Shown here piece by piece: positions 14,201 to 25,100 of a stretch of DNA of 64,000 bases. Position 1 is the stretch's first letter. Each line of letters begins with the position of its first letter. Source of the DNA: Streptomyces violaceusniger Tu 4113 (GTDB taxonomy: Bacteria; Actinomycetota; Actinomycetes; Streptomycetales; Streptomycetaceae). Under the pieces are notes generated by a model. It did no database searches. It had not been told where the DNA came from and saw only the letters and a program-made list of their open reading frames with translations. Both the position numbers and the translations under genes were made by a program. The stretch lies in NCBI RefSeq assembly GCF_000147815.2, contig NC_015957.1, positions 5,766,001 through 5,830,000 on the forward strand, written 5' to 3'.

Positions 14201-14578
14201 CGGCTGCCGCTGACCGAGAACGGCAAGACCGACCGCGCGGCGCTGCCCGCGCCCGGCCCCTCCACCACCACCGCCGCCGCACCGGCCGGCCATATCGCCC
14301 CGCGTACCCCCACCGAGGAGGTCATCGCGGAGATCTGGTCGGAGGTGCTGGGGGTGGCGCCGGTCGGCGCGGAGGACGAGTTCTTCGCCCTGGGCGGTGA
14401 CTCGGTCCGCAGCCTGCTGATCGCCTCCCGCGCCAAGGAGGCGTTCGCCGTCGACCTGACCCCGCGGGACATTCTGACCGCGCGTACCGTCTCCGCCCTC
14501 GCCGACCTGGTCGAGGAGCACATCCTGCGCGAACTCGAAGACGCCGCTTCCGGCGGCGGCGACCACGACGACCGGTGA
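2..14578 (+). CDS. Nonribosomal peptide synthetase, four modules, 5'-truncated by the window
   Basis: This is the C-terminal 4858 residues of a cytoplasmic NRPS. The window opens inside an adenylation (A) domain, so the true start lies upstream. Domains in order, in nucleotides: A (partial) 2-650, T about 680-900, E 965-2210; C 2311-3660, A 3690-5170, T 5200-5450, E 5470-6780; C 6885-8220, A 8260-9750, T 9780-10000, E 10050-11350; C 11440-12780, A 12815-14250, T 14290-14515. Every C domain has an intact HHxxxDG (HHLILDG, HHVLLDG, HHVLLDG). Every E domain has HHxxxD followed by VSW, plus EGHGREE. All carrier domains keep LGGDS, the phosphopantetheine serine. All A domains keep the A10 lysine (NGK/SGK). 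The last module lacks E, which fits the L-acceptor C domain opening the next protein. The stop overlaps the next reading frame, so the two genes are co-transcribed. Module calls are firm; substrates are inferred. Confidence 0.97.
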   Translation, partial: REAMPSCRIANLYGPTEATVYATAWFCDGQAPSQAPPIGRPVAGTRAYVLDPTLRLVPPGVTGELYLGGQGLARGYLRRPGLTAHRFLADPFGRPGSRMYRTGDLVRWNDDGRLEYLGRADDQVKIRGFRIELGEVETALLRHPDIAEAAAVAREADGHTRLIAYVVAAAGAAPDPAALRRFLRRSLPDYMVPASVVVLERMPLSPNGKLDRGRLPEPDWAEAAAPGYVAPRTATERTLAAVWARVLRVERVGVEDNFFSLGGDSILSIQLVSQARQAGLAVTSRDVYRHQTVAALALHLDTTTAPAGTPGSDGDETATGELPLTPIQHWLFTTDPERAGHFNQTISLVLPADVDEDALRHAVDALVAHHDALRSRFHRRDDGWHQRIEDAAAVRVPLTTTGGPHLGRFDLAAEPLLRAVLDRDAGPHPVLHLTVHHAVVDGVSWRVLLEDLDSAYRRAARDEGAGPPAKSSPLRRWALRLSAHAAEGGFADEETYWTGPAGACDASLPTDLNGAEGPNTYASARSVTVRLGPEETAALLQTLPEVYRTQVNDVLLSALARVLHRWTGRARIPVDVEGHGREELFADLDLSRTVGWFTTRFPVALDLPDGGWGEVLKSVKEQMRAVPRRGLGYGVRRHLLDGEGLPDGPTAGISFNYLGRFEAPGGGDGLFRGLHRELALDADPASPRPHPLEVVGRVEGDDLEFTWFYSGNLHREETVARLAEEFREALCEIARHGSAPGAGGRTPSDFPLATLDQAAVDRLAGNGGTVEDIYPLTPTQAGMLFHSLAQDDRRAYFQQLGFVLDGVPDPAALAAAWQQVADRTQVLRARVVWEGVPEPVQVVARGVRVPVTLLDWRRLSGPDERREELRRFLAEDRERGLDLAAAPLTRLALARLSATEVQVVWTFHHLILDGWSLFQVLSDVFHCHARARDGASGAAPATGLPGRRPFSDYVAWLRERDGAPAEEHWRARLGDLTESTPLPYDREPTEGHHAESTEDIRLTLPAATTGRLQELARGEGLTLNTVVQGAWALLLARQSGREDVVFGTTVSGRPPELPGVETMNGLFITTVPTRPTVPAGSTLLSWLSAVQAGQTEDRRFDFVPLTRLRSWTGLPERVNLFDSIVVFENYPLGDDLAAAHGLALRELDGVETTNYPLSLVVYPGAELTLRLGYDPALFDKATARRLAEYLTVLLTAMADSPDRAPARLPMLSSVRRHQVLREWNDTAVPLPESTVAGLFADRVRSAPEATALDGEAGPVSYRELEARANRMAHRLIGHGVGPERPVAVLMDRSVELVVALLAVVKAGGVYVPLDTRAPEDRLRSVLAEAGAEVLLTDRAWERTAADIAGAGRTLVVESGDAGDGPSEPPGVALSPDNALYLMFTSGSTGRPKGVAVRHRDVTALVADRAFAGHDRVLVHSPQAFDASTYELWVPLLRGGRAVLAPAGDVDADTVRRAIAEHGVSCLWLTAGLFRLLAQEGPEALRGAREVWTGGEAVPPGAVRRVLAACPELTVVDGYGPTETTTFATRRPFRAGEALPRSLPIGRPLDNTRTYVLDGALQPQPPGIPGELYIAGAGVARGYHGRPGATAERYVADPFGPPGSRMYRTGDIVAWTDDGELRFQGRADDQLKVRGFRIEPGEIEAALARHEAVAQAVVALARVGDRTLLTGYTVPVHGAEVPGAGELRSFLGGLLPDYMVPSAFVTLDALPLTRNGKVDRSKLPAPDPDAAGTAGYVAPRTDSERILAEIWGTLLGRERIGAEDNFFHLGGDSILSIQVASRARQAGLALTPRELFRHPTIASLATVTTPTTEPAADTGPVTGEVPLTPIQHWFLRLRTARPGHFNQSVVVELQRDPDLRALRAALDALLVHHDALRMRFEPGADGHLRQYCPPPEPTSPALLREDDLSGLGTPERRAAEDAAMAEAQAGFDLARGPLLAARLFHHGDGQRPTLFLTAHHLVVDGVSWRVLLEDLNTAYQRLHTGGRAGLGPRTTSVRDWSHKLTEHTATGGFDAELPHWRAVSAECAAGLPVDGEGDNTVASMAQVTVRLDRERTDALLRQVPEIYRTRVDDVLLAALGRVLGDWTGRRRIAVDLEGHGREEHLLDGVDLSRTVGWFTSLYPVALELAEGGWGETLKSVKEQLRAVPSHGIGYGALRRLDPASGLRGAAEPGISFNYLGQFDWSATGEDTEDTGLVRTVRDGLGGDAAPDTVRAHLLDVVGRVERRCLEITWYYGSGTHTEETVAGLARGMLGALKEIIGHCADPAAGGRTPSDFPLARLDQAAVDRIAADGRAVEDIYPLTPTQAGMLFHGLMDPESDTYLNQVQLTLTGARDPQALGTAWRHTVDANPILRTHLVWAETPEPVQVVTRGATLRIVHHDWTERPEEWREAELLRMLAEDRAEGIDLATAPLMRLALIRLSADEVRIVWTFHHVLLDGWSAAQVFDEVCERYAALTSGRAPVVPARRPFREYLGWLGEQDRAEAERYWRTALAGFASPTELPRDRPASEAHRTASSLSHRVTLGAEESALLRTTAQRGGLTMNTVVQGAWALLLSRYSGAEDLCFGTTVSGRPAALPGVESMVGVFINTIPTRVRVAGQRRLLDWLRELQSAQSEARLFESVSLAQLGSWSEVPGGVSLFDSIVVFENYPFDSEAITAHGLGIRQERDVEPTNFALSVVVAPEERLSISLDYDPAAFDAPTIERLGACLRTLLEEMAADPERRLEDLPLIGEGETRGILDRFSGPIAAAPHAVLPALFEAQAARTPDAVAVAVMGDGGRLTYRELNERANRLARLLIASGAGPERFVALALPRTPELVVAVLAVLKSGAAYLPVDPAYPAERIAFMLGDIAPDTVVTTGDMADRIPAGAGGRILLDDAESDRQLAELPAQNIRDAERRCPLDPGHPAYAIHTSGSTGTPKGVVVAHGSVAALAAWAREEFGAQGLSHVVASTSLNFDVSVFEILCPLLAGGAVEIVRDLLALAERTEAWTASLISAVPSALGQVLGKGSVSATAGTVVLAGEGLAARTVQEVRAAIPGCRVANIYGPTEATVYATAWTCDPADPDRTPPIGAPVAATRAYALDARLRPVPVGVPGELYLAGPGLARGYFGRPGLTAQRFTADPFGPAGGRMYRTGDLVRWDERGQLEYLGRTDDQVKVRGFRIELGEVEAALARHPDVAEAAAAVVDTGGHKRLAGYVVQVPGAPPLDSAAIRAFLTTSLPDHMIPSAVVVLDRLPLGSSGKLDRRALPAPVWAARATGHVEPRTETEKALAAIWAEVLGVERIGVEDNYFTLGGDSILSIQIVSAARRAGIELTPRHLFVHQTVADLATAAREAPAAATAPEQEPVVGEVPLAPIQRWLFEQLPATAGHFTQSVSAELTAPVDESALRAALSTVVTHHDALRLRFERTDDGTVRQHNAPPEDRPVLDLHDLSSVAPARRDAVMRETAGRIRAGFDLARGPLLHAALFIRGEGERPMLLLTAHHLVVDAVSWRIVLEDLDTAYRQIAAGRTAEPGAKTTSFRTWARRLSEHTAAGGFDAERDHWAATHGCTDLPTDGEGPNTAACEEEVTVRLGAEETRLLLQEVPGTYRTRVNDVLLCALGRVLARWTGRDRVAVALEGHGREEIFEGVDLSRTVGWFTSMYPVALETPADWGLERTLKAVKERLRAIPGNGLGYGALRHLSGTSASGLPAAPKISFNYLGQQDWEPPAADGLLHALTGGLEGDMSPEADRPHLLDVIGRVADRRLELSWSYSRSLHRRATVRRLAEEMAEELRAIVRLCTRSDAGGRTPSDFPLAALDQATVDRLAGDGRDVTDIHPLTPAQSGLLFHALAQRDQGLYVEQATFVLDGVADSGVLAAAWQHVVDRTPVLRGEVVVHDVAEPLMVVRRTAVVPVEELDWTGLTEDERTAALERLLEQDRARGIELAAAPLLRVTLSRLSPGEVRVLWTFHHVLLDGWSVFQVLGDVFAAHAALAAGEQPRLQARRPFADYVAWLGRQDHTRAEAHWRQALQGFTAPTPLPYDRRPTPEIATRSSHWLAHRLGEQDTAALQDFARRHRLTMNTIVQGAWALLVSRLSGESDVCFGTTVSGRPAELPGADDITGIFINTLPVRCAVAGAAGTAAWLRELQAEQADARGFGHMPLSELRGWSELPAGVDLFESLVVFENYPINSSAAAEHGLRVRDLNALESTNYALTVVVSPGSELSVELGYDPRLFEEATAEALADRLTHLLGALAAAPDDLPLDHIDVLPAAERQRLLVDWNDTARQVPEATWADLFEAAADRDPGAVAVDSLRLRLTYAELDGRANRLAHHLIGQGVGPGRIVALVLPRSVESVVARLAVAKAGGAHLPIDPDYPAERIELMLKDSAPHLVIERALEVRAPDGPAHRPTDEDRLGAVHPDDPAYVIYTSGSTGTPKGVVVTHRGIAGFAAAEAERFQVRPDGRVLQFSSPGFDASVLELCMALPSGAALVVPEPGPLLGGHLAEILRRQRITHTLIPPAALATLPAGTERELPDLRTLIVGGDACGAELAARWTPYHRMINAYGPTETTVVATWSEPLDADGAPPPIGRPLPNTRVHLLDARLRPVPVGVPGELWVSGPSLARGYLGRAGLTASRFLADPFGPPGSRMYRTGDLARYDARGRLHHLGRVDHQLKLHGHRIEAGEVETALCGHPAVAEAVVTVREDEPGVRRLVAHLVLAPGAAAPADTELRTHLGRTLPGPMVPSAFAVLDRLPLTENGKTDRAALPAPGPSTTTAAAPAGHIAPRTPTEEVIAEIWSEVLGVAPVGAEDEFFALGGDSVRSLLIASRAKEAFAVDLTPRDILTARTVSALADLVEEHILRELEDAASGGGDHDDR
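2226..6800 (+). other. NRPS module 2: C-A-T-E, Val-like code
   Basis: The C domain starts at [15 protein letters not shown] after the linker [10 protein letters not shown], as expected for a D-donor C domain following an E domain. Aligning the A domain by eye to the GrsA positions gives DAYWWGGTFK, close to the DAFWIGGTFK type known for valine. The terminal E domain implies a D-residue. The substrate call is inference. Confidence 0.8.
6801..11360 (+). other. NRPS module 3: C-A-T-E, unassigned code
   Basis: The A-domain code read by eye is DVFSVAIVYK (motifs [32 protein letters not shown]). I do not recognise its substrate. The E-domain active site reads [10 protein letters not shown], with Ala in place of Gly after the Asp, and EGHGREE is intact, so epimerisation is still expected. 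Confidence 0.8.
11361..14578 (+). other. NRPS module 4: C-A-T, hydrophobic code, no E
   Basis: The A-domain code read by eye is DALLIGAVVK ([35 protein letters not shown]). All its side chains are hydrophobic or small, so a hydrophobic amino acid is likely. Core motif A8 is unusual: KLHGHRIE replaces the KIRG/KVRG form of the other modules. The carrier domain ([10 protein letters not shown]) differs from the [10 protein letters not shown] type that precedes E domains here. Confidence 0.8.
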
Positions 14579-14585
14579 GGAAGGA
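14577..14585 (+). promoter_or_regulatory. Ribosome binding site deciding the second NRPS start
   Basis: The purine run GAGGAAGGA lies 4 nt before ATG 14590. A GTG at 14575 overlaps the previous stop (GTGA) but has no such site, so ATG 14590 is preferred. The site sits over the preceding stop codon, a layout typical of translational coupling. Confidence 0.7.
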
Positions 14586-14589
14586 CGAC

Positions 14590-17500
14590 ATGACGTCTTC
14601 GAGGAACGATCGTGCTTCCGCGCTGCCCGAGGAGCTGCGGGAGGCCCTTCGCCGCCGCCTCGCGGGCAAGGCCGGGCGCGCCGCCGCCATCCCCCGCGCG
14701 GACCGCGCGCGGCCGCTGCCGCTGTCCTTCGCCCAGGAACGGCTGTGGTTTCTGCACACCCTCCAGCCGGAGGAGGCGGGGTACAACAGCGCGCTGGCGC
14801 TGCGGCTGACCGGCGCGCTGGACGTGGCGGCGCTCTCCGGGGCGCTGGATGCCCTGGTGGAGCGGCATGAGGCGCTGCGGACCACGTTCGACGACATCGA
14901 CGGCCGGCCCGCTCAGGTGGTGCACCCGGCCGCGCCCGTGCCCCTGCCGGTGGCCGACCTCATCGGCGCTCACCGGGGGCCGGAGGCGCTGGACCGGCTG
15001 CTCCTGACCGAGTACGCCCGGCCGTTCGATCTGCGGACCGGCCCGCCGCTGCGGGCGCTGCTGATCCGCCTGGCCGAGGACGAGCACGTGCTGCTGCTCA
15101 CGGCCCATCACATCGTCACCGACGGCTGGTCGATGGGGCTGCTCCAGGGCGAGCTGTGCGCGCTGTACGGCGCGGAGTCCGGCGCGGACCCGCTGCCCCC
15201 GGTGCCGGTGCACTATCCCGACTTCGCCGTGTGGCAGCGGGAGCGGCTCTCCGGGGCCGCGCTGGACCGGCAGCTCGACTACTGGAAGGGGCGGCTGGAC
15301 GGCGTCGTCCCGCTGGAGCTGCCCACCGACCGGCCCCGGCTCCCAGCGCCCACCTCGGCGGGGGCGATCCATGAGTTCACCGTGGACCGCGCCACCGCGG
15401 ACCGGCTGCGCGCGCTTGCCGCGCGGGAGCGGACCACGCTGTTCACGGCGCTGGTCGCCGCCTGCCAGGGGCTGTTCGCACGCTGGTCGGGGCAGGACGA
15501 CATCGCCATCGGCACCGTCACCTCCGGCCGTGGCCGCACCGAACTGGAGCGCGCCGTCGGCTTCTTCGTCAACACCGTGGTGCTGCGCTCCGCGGTGGAC
15601 ACGGCCCGTTCCTACCGTGAGCTGCTGGCCGACGCCGGGGCCACGGTGCTGGACGCCTTCGCCCATGACGAGACGCCATACCAGCGGCTGGTGGAGGCCG
15701 TGGGGGCGCGCCGGGAGGCGGGCCGCAATCCGCTGTTCGATGTGATGGTGCTGCTGCACAGCGCCCCGCGGAGCGCGCCCCGGCTGTCCGGGCTGGCCGT
15801 GGCGAGCGTGGATGTGCCCCGGCAATCGGCCACCTTCGACCTGAGCGTCGAGTTCGTCGAGGACGGGGAGGAGCTGCGGGGGCTGCTGGAGTACAGCACC
15901 GAGCTGTTCGACACGGCGACCGCCGAGCGGATGGCGGGCCATCTGCTGGTGCTGCTCGACGGGGTGGCCGCCGATCCGGACCGGCCGGTGCGGGAGCTGT
16001 CCCTGCTCACGGACGGCGAGCGGCGGCGGATGACGGCCGCCGGGCGCGGCCCCGCGCTCGCGGTCGAACCGGCCACGTTCCCGGCGGTGTTCGAGGCGCA
16101 GGCGGCCCGTACCCCGGGAGCGACGGCGCTGGTGGCCTCCGACGCCACCTACGACTTCGCGGGGCTGAACGCGGCCGCCAACCGGCTGGCGCACCATCTG
16201 ATCGCCCAGGGCGTGGGGCCGGAGCGCGTCGTCGGGGTGAAGCTGCCGCGGACCGCCGACATGGTCGTGGCGATCCTGGGGGTGCTCAAGGCGGGCGGGG
16301 TCTACCTGCCCCTCGACCCGGAACTCCCCGCCGAGCGCCTCGCGTTCCTCCTGGCCGACGCCGAACCGGTGCTGGTGCTCGACGAGGCCGCCCTGCGCGC
16401 CGTCCCCGCCACACTGCCGACGGCCGATCCCACCGACGCGGACCGGACCGCCGCACTGCACCCGGGCAGCGCCGCCTACGTCCTGTACACCTCCGGATCC
16501 ACCGGCCGCCCCAAGGGGGTGGCCGTGGAGCACCGGTCGATGGTCAATCTGCTGGTCGGCCACCGGCAGGGCTTTGTGGCCGAGGCGGGCGGCGGGCCGC
16601 TGCGCGCGGCGCTGACCGCGTCGTTCTCCTTCGACACCTCGCTGGAGGGGCTGCTCCTGCTGGCGGACGGCCATGAGCTGCACCTCATCGACGAGGCCAC
16701 CCGGCTCGATCCGGCCGCGCTGGTGGAGCACATCGCCGAGCACCGCATCGACTTCCTCGACCTCACCCCCTCCTACCTGCGGCAGCTTCTCCCGGCCGGA
16801 CTGCTGGACCACCCCCGGCACCGGCCGCGGGTGCTGATGCTGGGCGGCGAAGCGCTCGGCCCGTCGCTGTGGCTGCGGCTGGCGGACGCCCCGGGCACGA
16901 CGGCGTACAACTTCTACGGTCCGACCGAGTGCACCATCGACGCGCTCGCCGCCCGGATCGGCGGCGCCGGGCGTCCGGTGGTGGGCCGGCCGCTGGGCAA
17001 TCTGCGCGCCTATGTGCTCGACTCGCGGCTCCAGCCGGTGCCGGTGGGGGTGGCGGGTGAGCTGTATCTGGCCGGTGAGCAGGTGGCTCGGGGGTACCGG
17101 GGCCGTCCCGGGCTGACCGCGTCCCGTTTCGTGGCCGATCCGTACGGGCCCGCCGGGAGCCGGATGTACCGCACCGGGGACCTGGCCCGCTGGACCGCCG
17201 ACGGGGAGCTGGACTGCCTCGGCCGCGCGGATCACCAGGTGAAGATCCGGGGCCACCGGATCGAACCGGGCGAGATCGAGGCGGCGTTGCTCGATCTTCC
17301 GGCCGTCGCCGAGGCGGCCGTCGTCGCGGTGACCGACGACCGCGGCCACACGCGGCTGGCCGCCTACTACGTGCCCGCCCCGGGCGGTGAGCCGCCCGCC
17401 TCCGCCGAACTGCGCGCGGCCCTCGGGCGCACTCTGCCCGGCCATATGGTCCCCGGTGCGTTCGTCGCCCTCGACGCCATGCCGCTCAACGCCAGCGGCA

Positions 17501-19140
17501 AGCTGGACCGCCGGGCGCTGCCCGCCCCGCGGCCCGACGCGGACCGGCCGGAGCGGGCCGCCGAGGCTCCGCGCACGGAGACGGAGCGGGAGCTCGCCCG
17601 GATCTGGGCCGAGGTGCTGGGCGCCCGAACGGTGGGAGTGAGCGACAACTTCTTCGAGCTGGGCGGCGATTCGATCCTCAGCATCCAGATCGTCGCCCGC
17701 GCCCGCCAGGCCGGACTCGCGCTCACCTCGCGGGATGTCTTCCTGCACCAGACCATCGCCGAGCTGGCCGCAGCCGTGACGCCGCGCAGCGCGCCCGGCG
17801 CCCCCGCCGACGAGGCGGTGGACGCGGCGGGTCCGGCGCCGCTCACGCCGATCCAGCACTGGTTCTTCGCCACCCATGGCCCGCTGCGCCACTTCACCAT
17901 GTCGATGGTGCTCGATCCGCCGCACGACCTGGACGAGGGCGCGCTGGACGCCGCGCTGGACGCCGTGGTCGCGCACCACCCGGCCCTGCGCACCCGGTTC
18001 GTCCAGGGCGACGACGGCGGGTGGCGGCAGCTCGCGGACGGCGTCGCGGGCGGGCCGCTGCTGCGCCACCACGATCTGGCCGGGCTCGACGGCGCCGAGC
18101 AGACGGCCGCCGCCGAGGCGGCCGCGGCGGCCGCCCGCGCCGAACTCGACCTGACCACGGGGGCGTTGCTGCGGGGCGCCCTGCTCCGGCGCGGGGCGGG
18201 GGCCCGGCCGCGGCTGTTCCTCACCGCACACCATCTGGCCGTGGACAGCGTCTCGTGGCGCATTCTGCTGGGCGATCTGGAGAGCGCCTACCGGCAGGCC
18301 GCCGCCGGGGAGCCGGTGCGGCTGGAGCCCGCCTCCGCCGCCTTCACCACCTGGGCCCACCGGCTGGTCGAGCAGGTGCGGGAGGGGCTGCTGGACGGCG
18401 ATCTGGCGTACTGGGAGCGCGTACGGGAGGCGGGCGGCGCGGACCTTCCGGTGGACCGCCCGGGCACGGCCACGGCCGGGTCCACCCACACCGTACGCCT
18501 GACGCTCGACCGCGAGGTCACCGACGGGCTGCTGCGCCGGGTGCCCGCCGTGTACCGGACGCAGATCAACGATGTGCTTCTCAGCGCGCTGGGGCGGGTG
18601 CTCGCCGGCTGGACCGGCGAGGACCGGGTGCTGGTGGCCATGGAGGGCCATGGCCGGGAGGAGCTGGACGCGGCCGTCGAGCTGTCCCGGACCGTGGGCT
18701 GGTTCACCACGCAGTACCCGGTGGCGCTGACACTGCCCGCAGGCGACTGGGGCGTGGTGCTGAGGTCGGTGAAGGAGCAACTGCGCGCGCTGCCGCACCG
18801 GGGGCTGAGCTATGAGGCGCTGGCGTATCTGAGCGCCCCGGACTCCCCCGCACGGGCGCTCGCCGACGCCCCGCTGCCGGGCATCTGCTTCAACTACCAC
18901 GGCCAGTGGGGCTCGGGCGGGGACGGTGGCGCGTTCACCCTCACCGGGAAGAGCCTGGGGCGGGATCTGGCCGCCGACGAGCCCTCGGTGTATCCGCTCG
19001 ATGTGTCCGCCGTGGTGGCGGCCGGTGAACTGGAGCTGACCTGGCTGTTCTCCGACCGGGTCCATGACGCGGCCACGGTGCGGCGGCTTGCGGACGGCAT
19101 GCTCACGGCGCTGCGGGAGATCGTGGCGCACTGCGACGGA
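14590..19140 (+). other. NRPS module 5: C-A-T-E, basic-residue code
   Basis: The A-domain code read by eye is DTEDMGFIDK ([36 protein letters not shown]). The DTED beginning recalls Lys/beta-Lys activating domains, and the acidic pocket residues E239, D278 and D331 point to a basic amino acid. The E-domain active site reads [10 protein letters not shown], with Ser in place of Gly. The N-terminal C domain is of the L-acceptor type. Confidence 0.8.
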
Positions 19141-22100
19141 CCGGGCGCGGGCGGCCGGACGCCCTCCGACTTCCCCCTGGCCCGGCTGGACCAGGCCGCC
19201 GTGGACCGGCTGGTGGGCAACGGACGGGAGGTCGAGGACGTCTATCCGCTGACGCCGCTTCAGGAGGGCATGCTCTTCCACCGGCTGGTCGGCGGCGAGG
19301 AGGACGTCTACCTCGACCAGGCCGTGCTGACCCTGGAGGGGGTGCGCGACCCGGAGGCGTTCGCCCGGGCCTGGCAGGAGACGGTGGACCGCACCCCGGT
19401 GCTCCGCAGTGGCGTCGTCTGGGAGGGCGTGGAGCGGCCGCTGCAGATCGTCCGCCACCGGGCCGAGGTGCCCGTGACCCATCTGGACTGGCGCGGGCTG
19501 TCCGATGAGCGGCGCGAGGCCGAGCTGGAGCGCTTCCGAGCCCAGGACCTGGCCCTGGGCATCGACCTGGCCACGCCGCCGCTGATGCGGCTGGCCATCG
19601 CCCGGCTGACCGATGCCCGGGTGGCGCTGATCTGGACCTCGCACCATCTGGTCCTGGACGGCTGGAGCCTGGCGCAGGTGTTCACCGAGGTGTGCGAGCG
19701 GTACACCGCGGCCACTCGGGGCCGTACCCCGGCACTTCCCGCCCGCCGGCCGTTCCGAGACTATCTGCAGTGGCTGGCCGGGCAGGACGGGCAGGAGGCC
19801 GAGCGGCACTGGCGGGAGCTGCTCGCGGGCTTCACCGCGCCGACCCCGCTCCCCCGCGACCGCGTGGCCGTGGAGTCCCACCGGGCCCGGTCCTCGGCGA
19901 CCGTGGCGGTGGCGCTCACCCCGGAGGTGTCGGAGGAGCTGCGCCGTACGGCCCGCGGCGGGGGCCTGACCGTCAACACGATCGTGCAGGGGGCCTGGGC
20001 GCTGCTGCTGTCCCGGTACGGCGGTGTGGAGGACGTGGTCTTCGGCACCACCGTCTCGGGCCGCCCGGCGGAGCTGGCCGGGGTCGAGTCGATGGTGGGG
20101 ATGTTCATCAACACCCTGCCGACCCGGGTCCGGGTGGACGCCGCCCGGAACACCGGTGACTGGCTGCGGGAGCTCCAGATGGCGCAGTCCGCGTCCCGGC
20201 GCCAGGAATCCGTCTCGCTGGCACAGGTGTCGGGCTGGAGCGAGCTGCCCGCCGGGACCCCGCTCTTCGACTCCATGGTGGCGTTCGAGAACTACCCCTT
20301 CGACGACTCCTCGGCGCGCGAGGCGGGGCTGCGGATCGTCGAGGTGCAATCCGTCGACGCGACCAACTTCGGCCTGAGTCTGCGGGCGCATCTCTCCGAC
20401 CGGCTGGGCTTCGATCTCGGCTATGACCCGGGGCTGTTCGACGCCCGGACCGCGGCCGCGCTCGCCGACCGGCTGTGCCTGCTGCTCACGGCGATCGCGG
20501 CGGACACCGACCGTCCGCTGCGGGCGCTGCCGTGGACCAGCGGCGAGGAGCGCCGGCGGATCCTGGTGGAGTGGGGCGGCGGCGCGGCCCCGGCGACACC
20601 GGAGCGGACCCTGGTGGAGCTGTTCGAGGAGCAGGCCGCCCGCACCCCCGGGGCCATCGCCGTCTCCTGCGCCGGGGAATCGCTGTCGTACGCCGAACTC
20701 GACGCGAGGGCCAGCCGGTTGGCGCATCGGCTCATCACCGAGGGGGCCGGGCGGGAGCGGTATGTGGCGCTGGCGCTGCCCCGCTCGCCGGACATGATCG
20801 TGGCGATCGTGGCGGTGCTGAAGGTGGGGGCGGCCTATCTGCCGCTCGACCCGGACCAGCCGTCCGGCCGGATCGCCCGGATGCTCGCCGACGCCGAACC
20901 GGTCGTCCTGCTGACCACCGCCGCCCTGGCGGCGCGGCTCGGCGAGGACACCGCCGTGGCCCGGCTGTGCCTGGACGACCCCGCCCTGATCGCCGACCTG
21001 GAGCGTCGGCCCGCCGCCGTCCCGGCCGGTTCGGGGCCGCTGCCGGACAGTCCCGCATACGCCATCTACACCTCCGGGTCCACGGGCGTGCCCAAGGGGG
21101 TGGTGATCCCGCACGCCAATGTGGTCCGGCTGTTCTCCCGGACCCATGCGTGGTTCTCGTTCGACGCGAGCGATGTGTGGACGCTGTTCCACAGTTACGC
21201 CTTCGACTTCTCCGTGTGGGAGATCTGGGGGCCGCTGCTGCACGGCGGCCGGCTCGTGGTCGTGCCGTACGCCGTCTCCCGCTCCCCGGAGGAGTTCCTG
21301 CGGCTGCTGGCGCAGGAGCGGGTGACGGTGCTCAGCCAGACGCCGTCCGCCTTCCAGGGGCTGATGCGCGCGGACGAGGAGAACCCCGGGGCCCGGCTCG
21401 CCCTGCGCCGGGTGGTGTTCGGCGGTGAGGCGCTCGACGCGCGGCGGCTGGCGGGCTGGTACGCGCGGCATCCGGACACCGCGCCGGTGCTGGTCAACAT
21501 GTACGGGATCACCGAGACCACCGTGCATGTCACCTACGCCCCGCTCGACCGCGCCACCGCGTCGCTCGCGGCGGCCACCGGAAGCGCCATCGGCACCGGC
21601 ATCCCCGATCTGCGGGTGTATGTGCTGGACGAGGGTCTTCAGCCGGTGCCGCCGGGGGCGGTCGGCGAGCTGTATGTGGCGGGGGCCGGGCTCGCCCGGG
21701 GCTATCTGCGCCGCCCGGGGCTGACCGCGTCCCGTTTCGTGGCCGATCCGTACGGGCCCGTCGGGAGCCGGATGTACCGCACCGGCGACCGGGCCCGGTG
21801 GAGCGCGGACGGGGAGCTGGAGTATCTGGGCCGCGCCGACGACCAGGTGAAGATCCGCGGTTTCCGGATCGAGCCCGGGGAGATCGAGGCCGCCCTGGTG
21901 GCCCATCCGGAGGTCGGCGACGCGGTGGTGACCGTGCGGGAGGACCAGCCCGGGATACGGCGGCTGGTGGCCTATGTGGTGGCCGCCGGTGCGGCCGCGC
22001 CACCGGACGCCGCCGAGCTGCGGGAGTTCCTGCAGCGGTCGCTGCCCGCACAGATGATTCCGGCGGCGTTCCTGTCACTTGACGCGCTGCCGCTGACCGC

Positions 22101-25100
22101 CAACGGCAAGCGGGACCGGGGCGCGCTGCCCGCGCCCGGCCCGGACGGCTTCGCGGCGAGCGCCGAGCGGATCGCCCCGCGCACCGAGGCCGAGCGTACG
22201 GTGGCGCGGGTGTGGGCCGAGGTCCTCCCGGTCGAGGAGGCCGGGGCGACGGACGACTTCTTCGCCCTCGGCGGCGATTCGATCCTGGCCATTCGGGTGG
22301 CTTCCCGGCTGCGAACGGCCTTCGGTGTGGACGTCACCCCGCGCGCGCTGTTCACCCACACCACCGTGGCCGAGCTCGCCGCCGCGCTGACCGCGCCTGA
22401 GGAGCGCGGGAGTACGGACAGCATCCCGGCCGTGCCACGGGACGGGGAACTGCCGCTGTCCTTCGCGCAGGCGCGCCTGTGGTTCCTGGACTCGTTCGAC
22501 GACGGCGGCACGGAGTATGTGACGCCGTTCGCGCTGCGGCTGCGCGGCCGTCTGGACACGGCCGCCCTGCGCACCGCCCTGGACGGTCTGGTGGCCCGGC
22601 ACGAGCCGCTGCGCACCACCTTCGCCGAGGTGGACGGCCGCGGGGTGCAGCGGGTGCACGACCCGTACCCGGTGGCGCTGCCCTCGCACGACCTCACGGC
22701 CCGTCCCGCGGCCGACCGCGAGCGGGAGCTGGCGCGGCTGCTGGAGCGGGAGGGCGCCACCCCCTTCGATCTGCGCACCGGGCCGCTGCTGCGGGCGTCT
22801 CTGATCCGGCTGGACGACGAGGAACACGTGCTCACCCTGACGATGCACCACATCGTCACGGACGGCTGGTCCACCGCCGTCATCGGCGCCGATCTGAGCG
22901 AGCTGTACGGCGCGGCGGTCATGGCACGGCCGCCCGTGCTCGCCCCGCTGCCGCTGGCTTACGCCGACTACGCGGCGTGGCAGCGCGATCCGCTCGGTGG
23001 CGCGGCGGCGGTGGAGCCGCAACTGGAGTACTGGCGGGCGCGGCTGGCCGAGTCGGCGCCGTTGGAGCTGCCGACCGACCGTCCGCGGCCGGCCGTGCAG
23101 ACCAGATGCGGGGCGCTGCTGGAGTTCGCCCTGCCCGCCGGGCTGGTGGAGCGGCTGCGCGCGGCCGGGCGGCGCGGCGATGCCACCCTCTTCATGACGC
23201 TCCTCGCCACCTGCCAGGTGCTTCTCGCCCGCTGGTCGGGCCAGCAGGACATCGCGGTGGGCACCGTGACCTCGGGACGTGAGCGCCCCGAACTGGAGCA
23301 TCTGGTGGGCATGTTCGTGAACACGCTGGTGCTGCGCACCCGGGTGGACGCCGACCAACCCTTCGAGGAGCTGCTCACCCGGGTGCGGGGCACCGTGCTG
23401 GACGCCTTCGCCCACCAGGACGTGCCGTTCGAGCGGATCGTGGACGCGCTCCAGCCCGAGCGGGACACCAGCCGCACCCCGCTCTTCCAGGTCATGGTGG
23501 CGCTGCACAATCTGGGCGCCGAGGTGCCGGACCTGCCGGGTCTCACCGTGGAGGCCGTCCGGGTCCCGGGCCGGACCGCCGTCTTCGATCTGGGCTTCGA
23601 CTTCGTGGAGCGCCTCGGCGCCCTGACCGGTTTCGTGGAGTACAACACCGACCTGTTCGACGCGGCCACTGTGGAGCGGATGACCCGCCAGTTGCGGCTG
23701 CTGGTGGAGGCGGTGGCCGAGGACCCCGGGCTGCGGGTGGGCGAACTGCCGCTGCTGACCGCCGGGGAACGGCGGACGGTGCTGGAGGAGTGGAACGACA
23801 CCGCGCTCGCGGTGGCGGACACCACTTTCCCCCGACTCTTCGAGGAGCAGGCCGCCCGCACCCCGGGCGCCACTGCGCTGGTGGCCGCCGACGCCACCTA
23901 CGACTTCGCGGGGCTGGGCGCCCGCGCCAACCGGCTGGCGCACCATCTGATCGGCCTCGGCGTGGGCCCGGAGAAGGTGGTCGCGGTCAGGCTTCCGCGC
24001 ACCGCCGATCTGATGGTGGCCCTGCTCGCCGTCCTCAAGGCGGGCGGTACGCACCTCTACGTCGACCCCGAACTGCCCGCCGAGCGCGCGCGATTCCTGC
24101 TGGAGGACGCCGCGCCCGAGGTCGTCCTCACCCCCGATGTCCTGCGGGACGCGACCCTGGACGGGCTGCGGGACACCGATCCCACCGACGCGGACCGGCT
24201 GTCCCCGCTGCTCCCCGGGCACACCGCGTACATCACCTACACCTCGGGGTCCACCGGCCGCCCCAAGGGCGTCGCCGTCGAGCACCGCCAGTTGGTCAAC
24301 CTCTGTCTCGACCACGCGGCCGAGCTCATCGCACCGCACCGGACCGAGGCGGGCCGTCCGCTGCGCGCGGCGCTGACCGCCGCGTTCTCCTTCGACACCT
24401 CCTGGGAGGGCGCGGTCTTCCTGGCCGCGGGCCAGGAGGTGCATCTGGTCGACGACGCGGTACGGCTCGACCCGGCCGCGCTCGTGGCGCTGATCGACGC
24501 CCGTGGCGTGGACTTCGTCGACCTCACCCCGTCGTACCTCCATGAGCTGATGGCGGCCGGGCTGTTCGCCCGAGGCCCCCCCCGCCCCCGGATCGTCATG
24601 GTGGGCGGCGAGGCCCTCGGGACGGCACTGTGGCGGGAGCTGCGCGCGGTGCCGGGCGTGGCGGCGTACAACTTCTACGGGCCCACCGAATGCACCGTGG
24701 ACGCGGTCTACGGCGACCTGGCCGGTCTCGGCGAGCGCCCGCTCATCGGACGGCCCGGCCGCAATCTGCGGGCGTACGTCCTGGACGGCGCGCTGCGGCC
24801 CGTGCCGCCCGGTGTCCCCGGGGAACTCCATCTGGCCGGGGCCCAGGTCGCCCGCGGCTATCTGCGCCGTCCCGGGCTCACCGCGGGGCATTTCGTCGCC
24901 GATCCGTACGGCCCTCCCGGCAGCCGGATGTACCGCACCGGCGACCGGGCGCGCTGGACGGCGGACGGGGCGCTGGAGTTCCTCGGCCGCGCCGACGAGC
25001 AGCTCAAGATCCGTGGGTTGCGGATCGAGCCCGGCGAGATCGAGGCCGCGCTGCTGGACCATCCGGCGATCCAGGAGGCGGTGGTCGTGGCCCGTGAGGA

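Noticed and set aside
13960..21906. Very long open frame on the minus strand opposite the NRPS genes
   Set aside because: It is a shadow of GC-rich codon bias. The translation is Gly/Arg/His/Gln-rich with no recognisable domain, while the plus strand encodes perfect NRPS motifs throughout. The same applies to 98-5494, 5705-7978, 8066-12535, 22075-25341 and 31450-34518.
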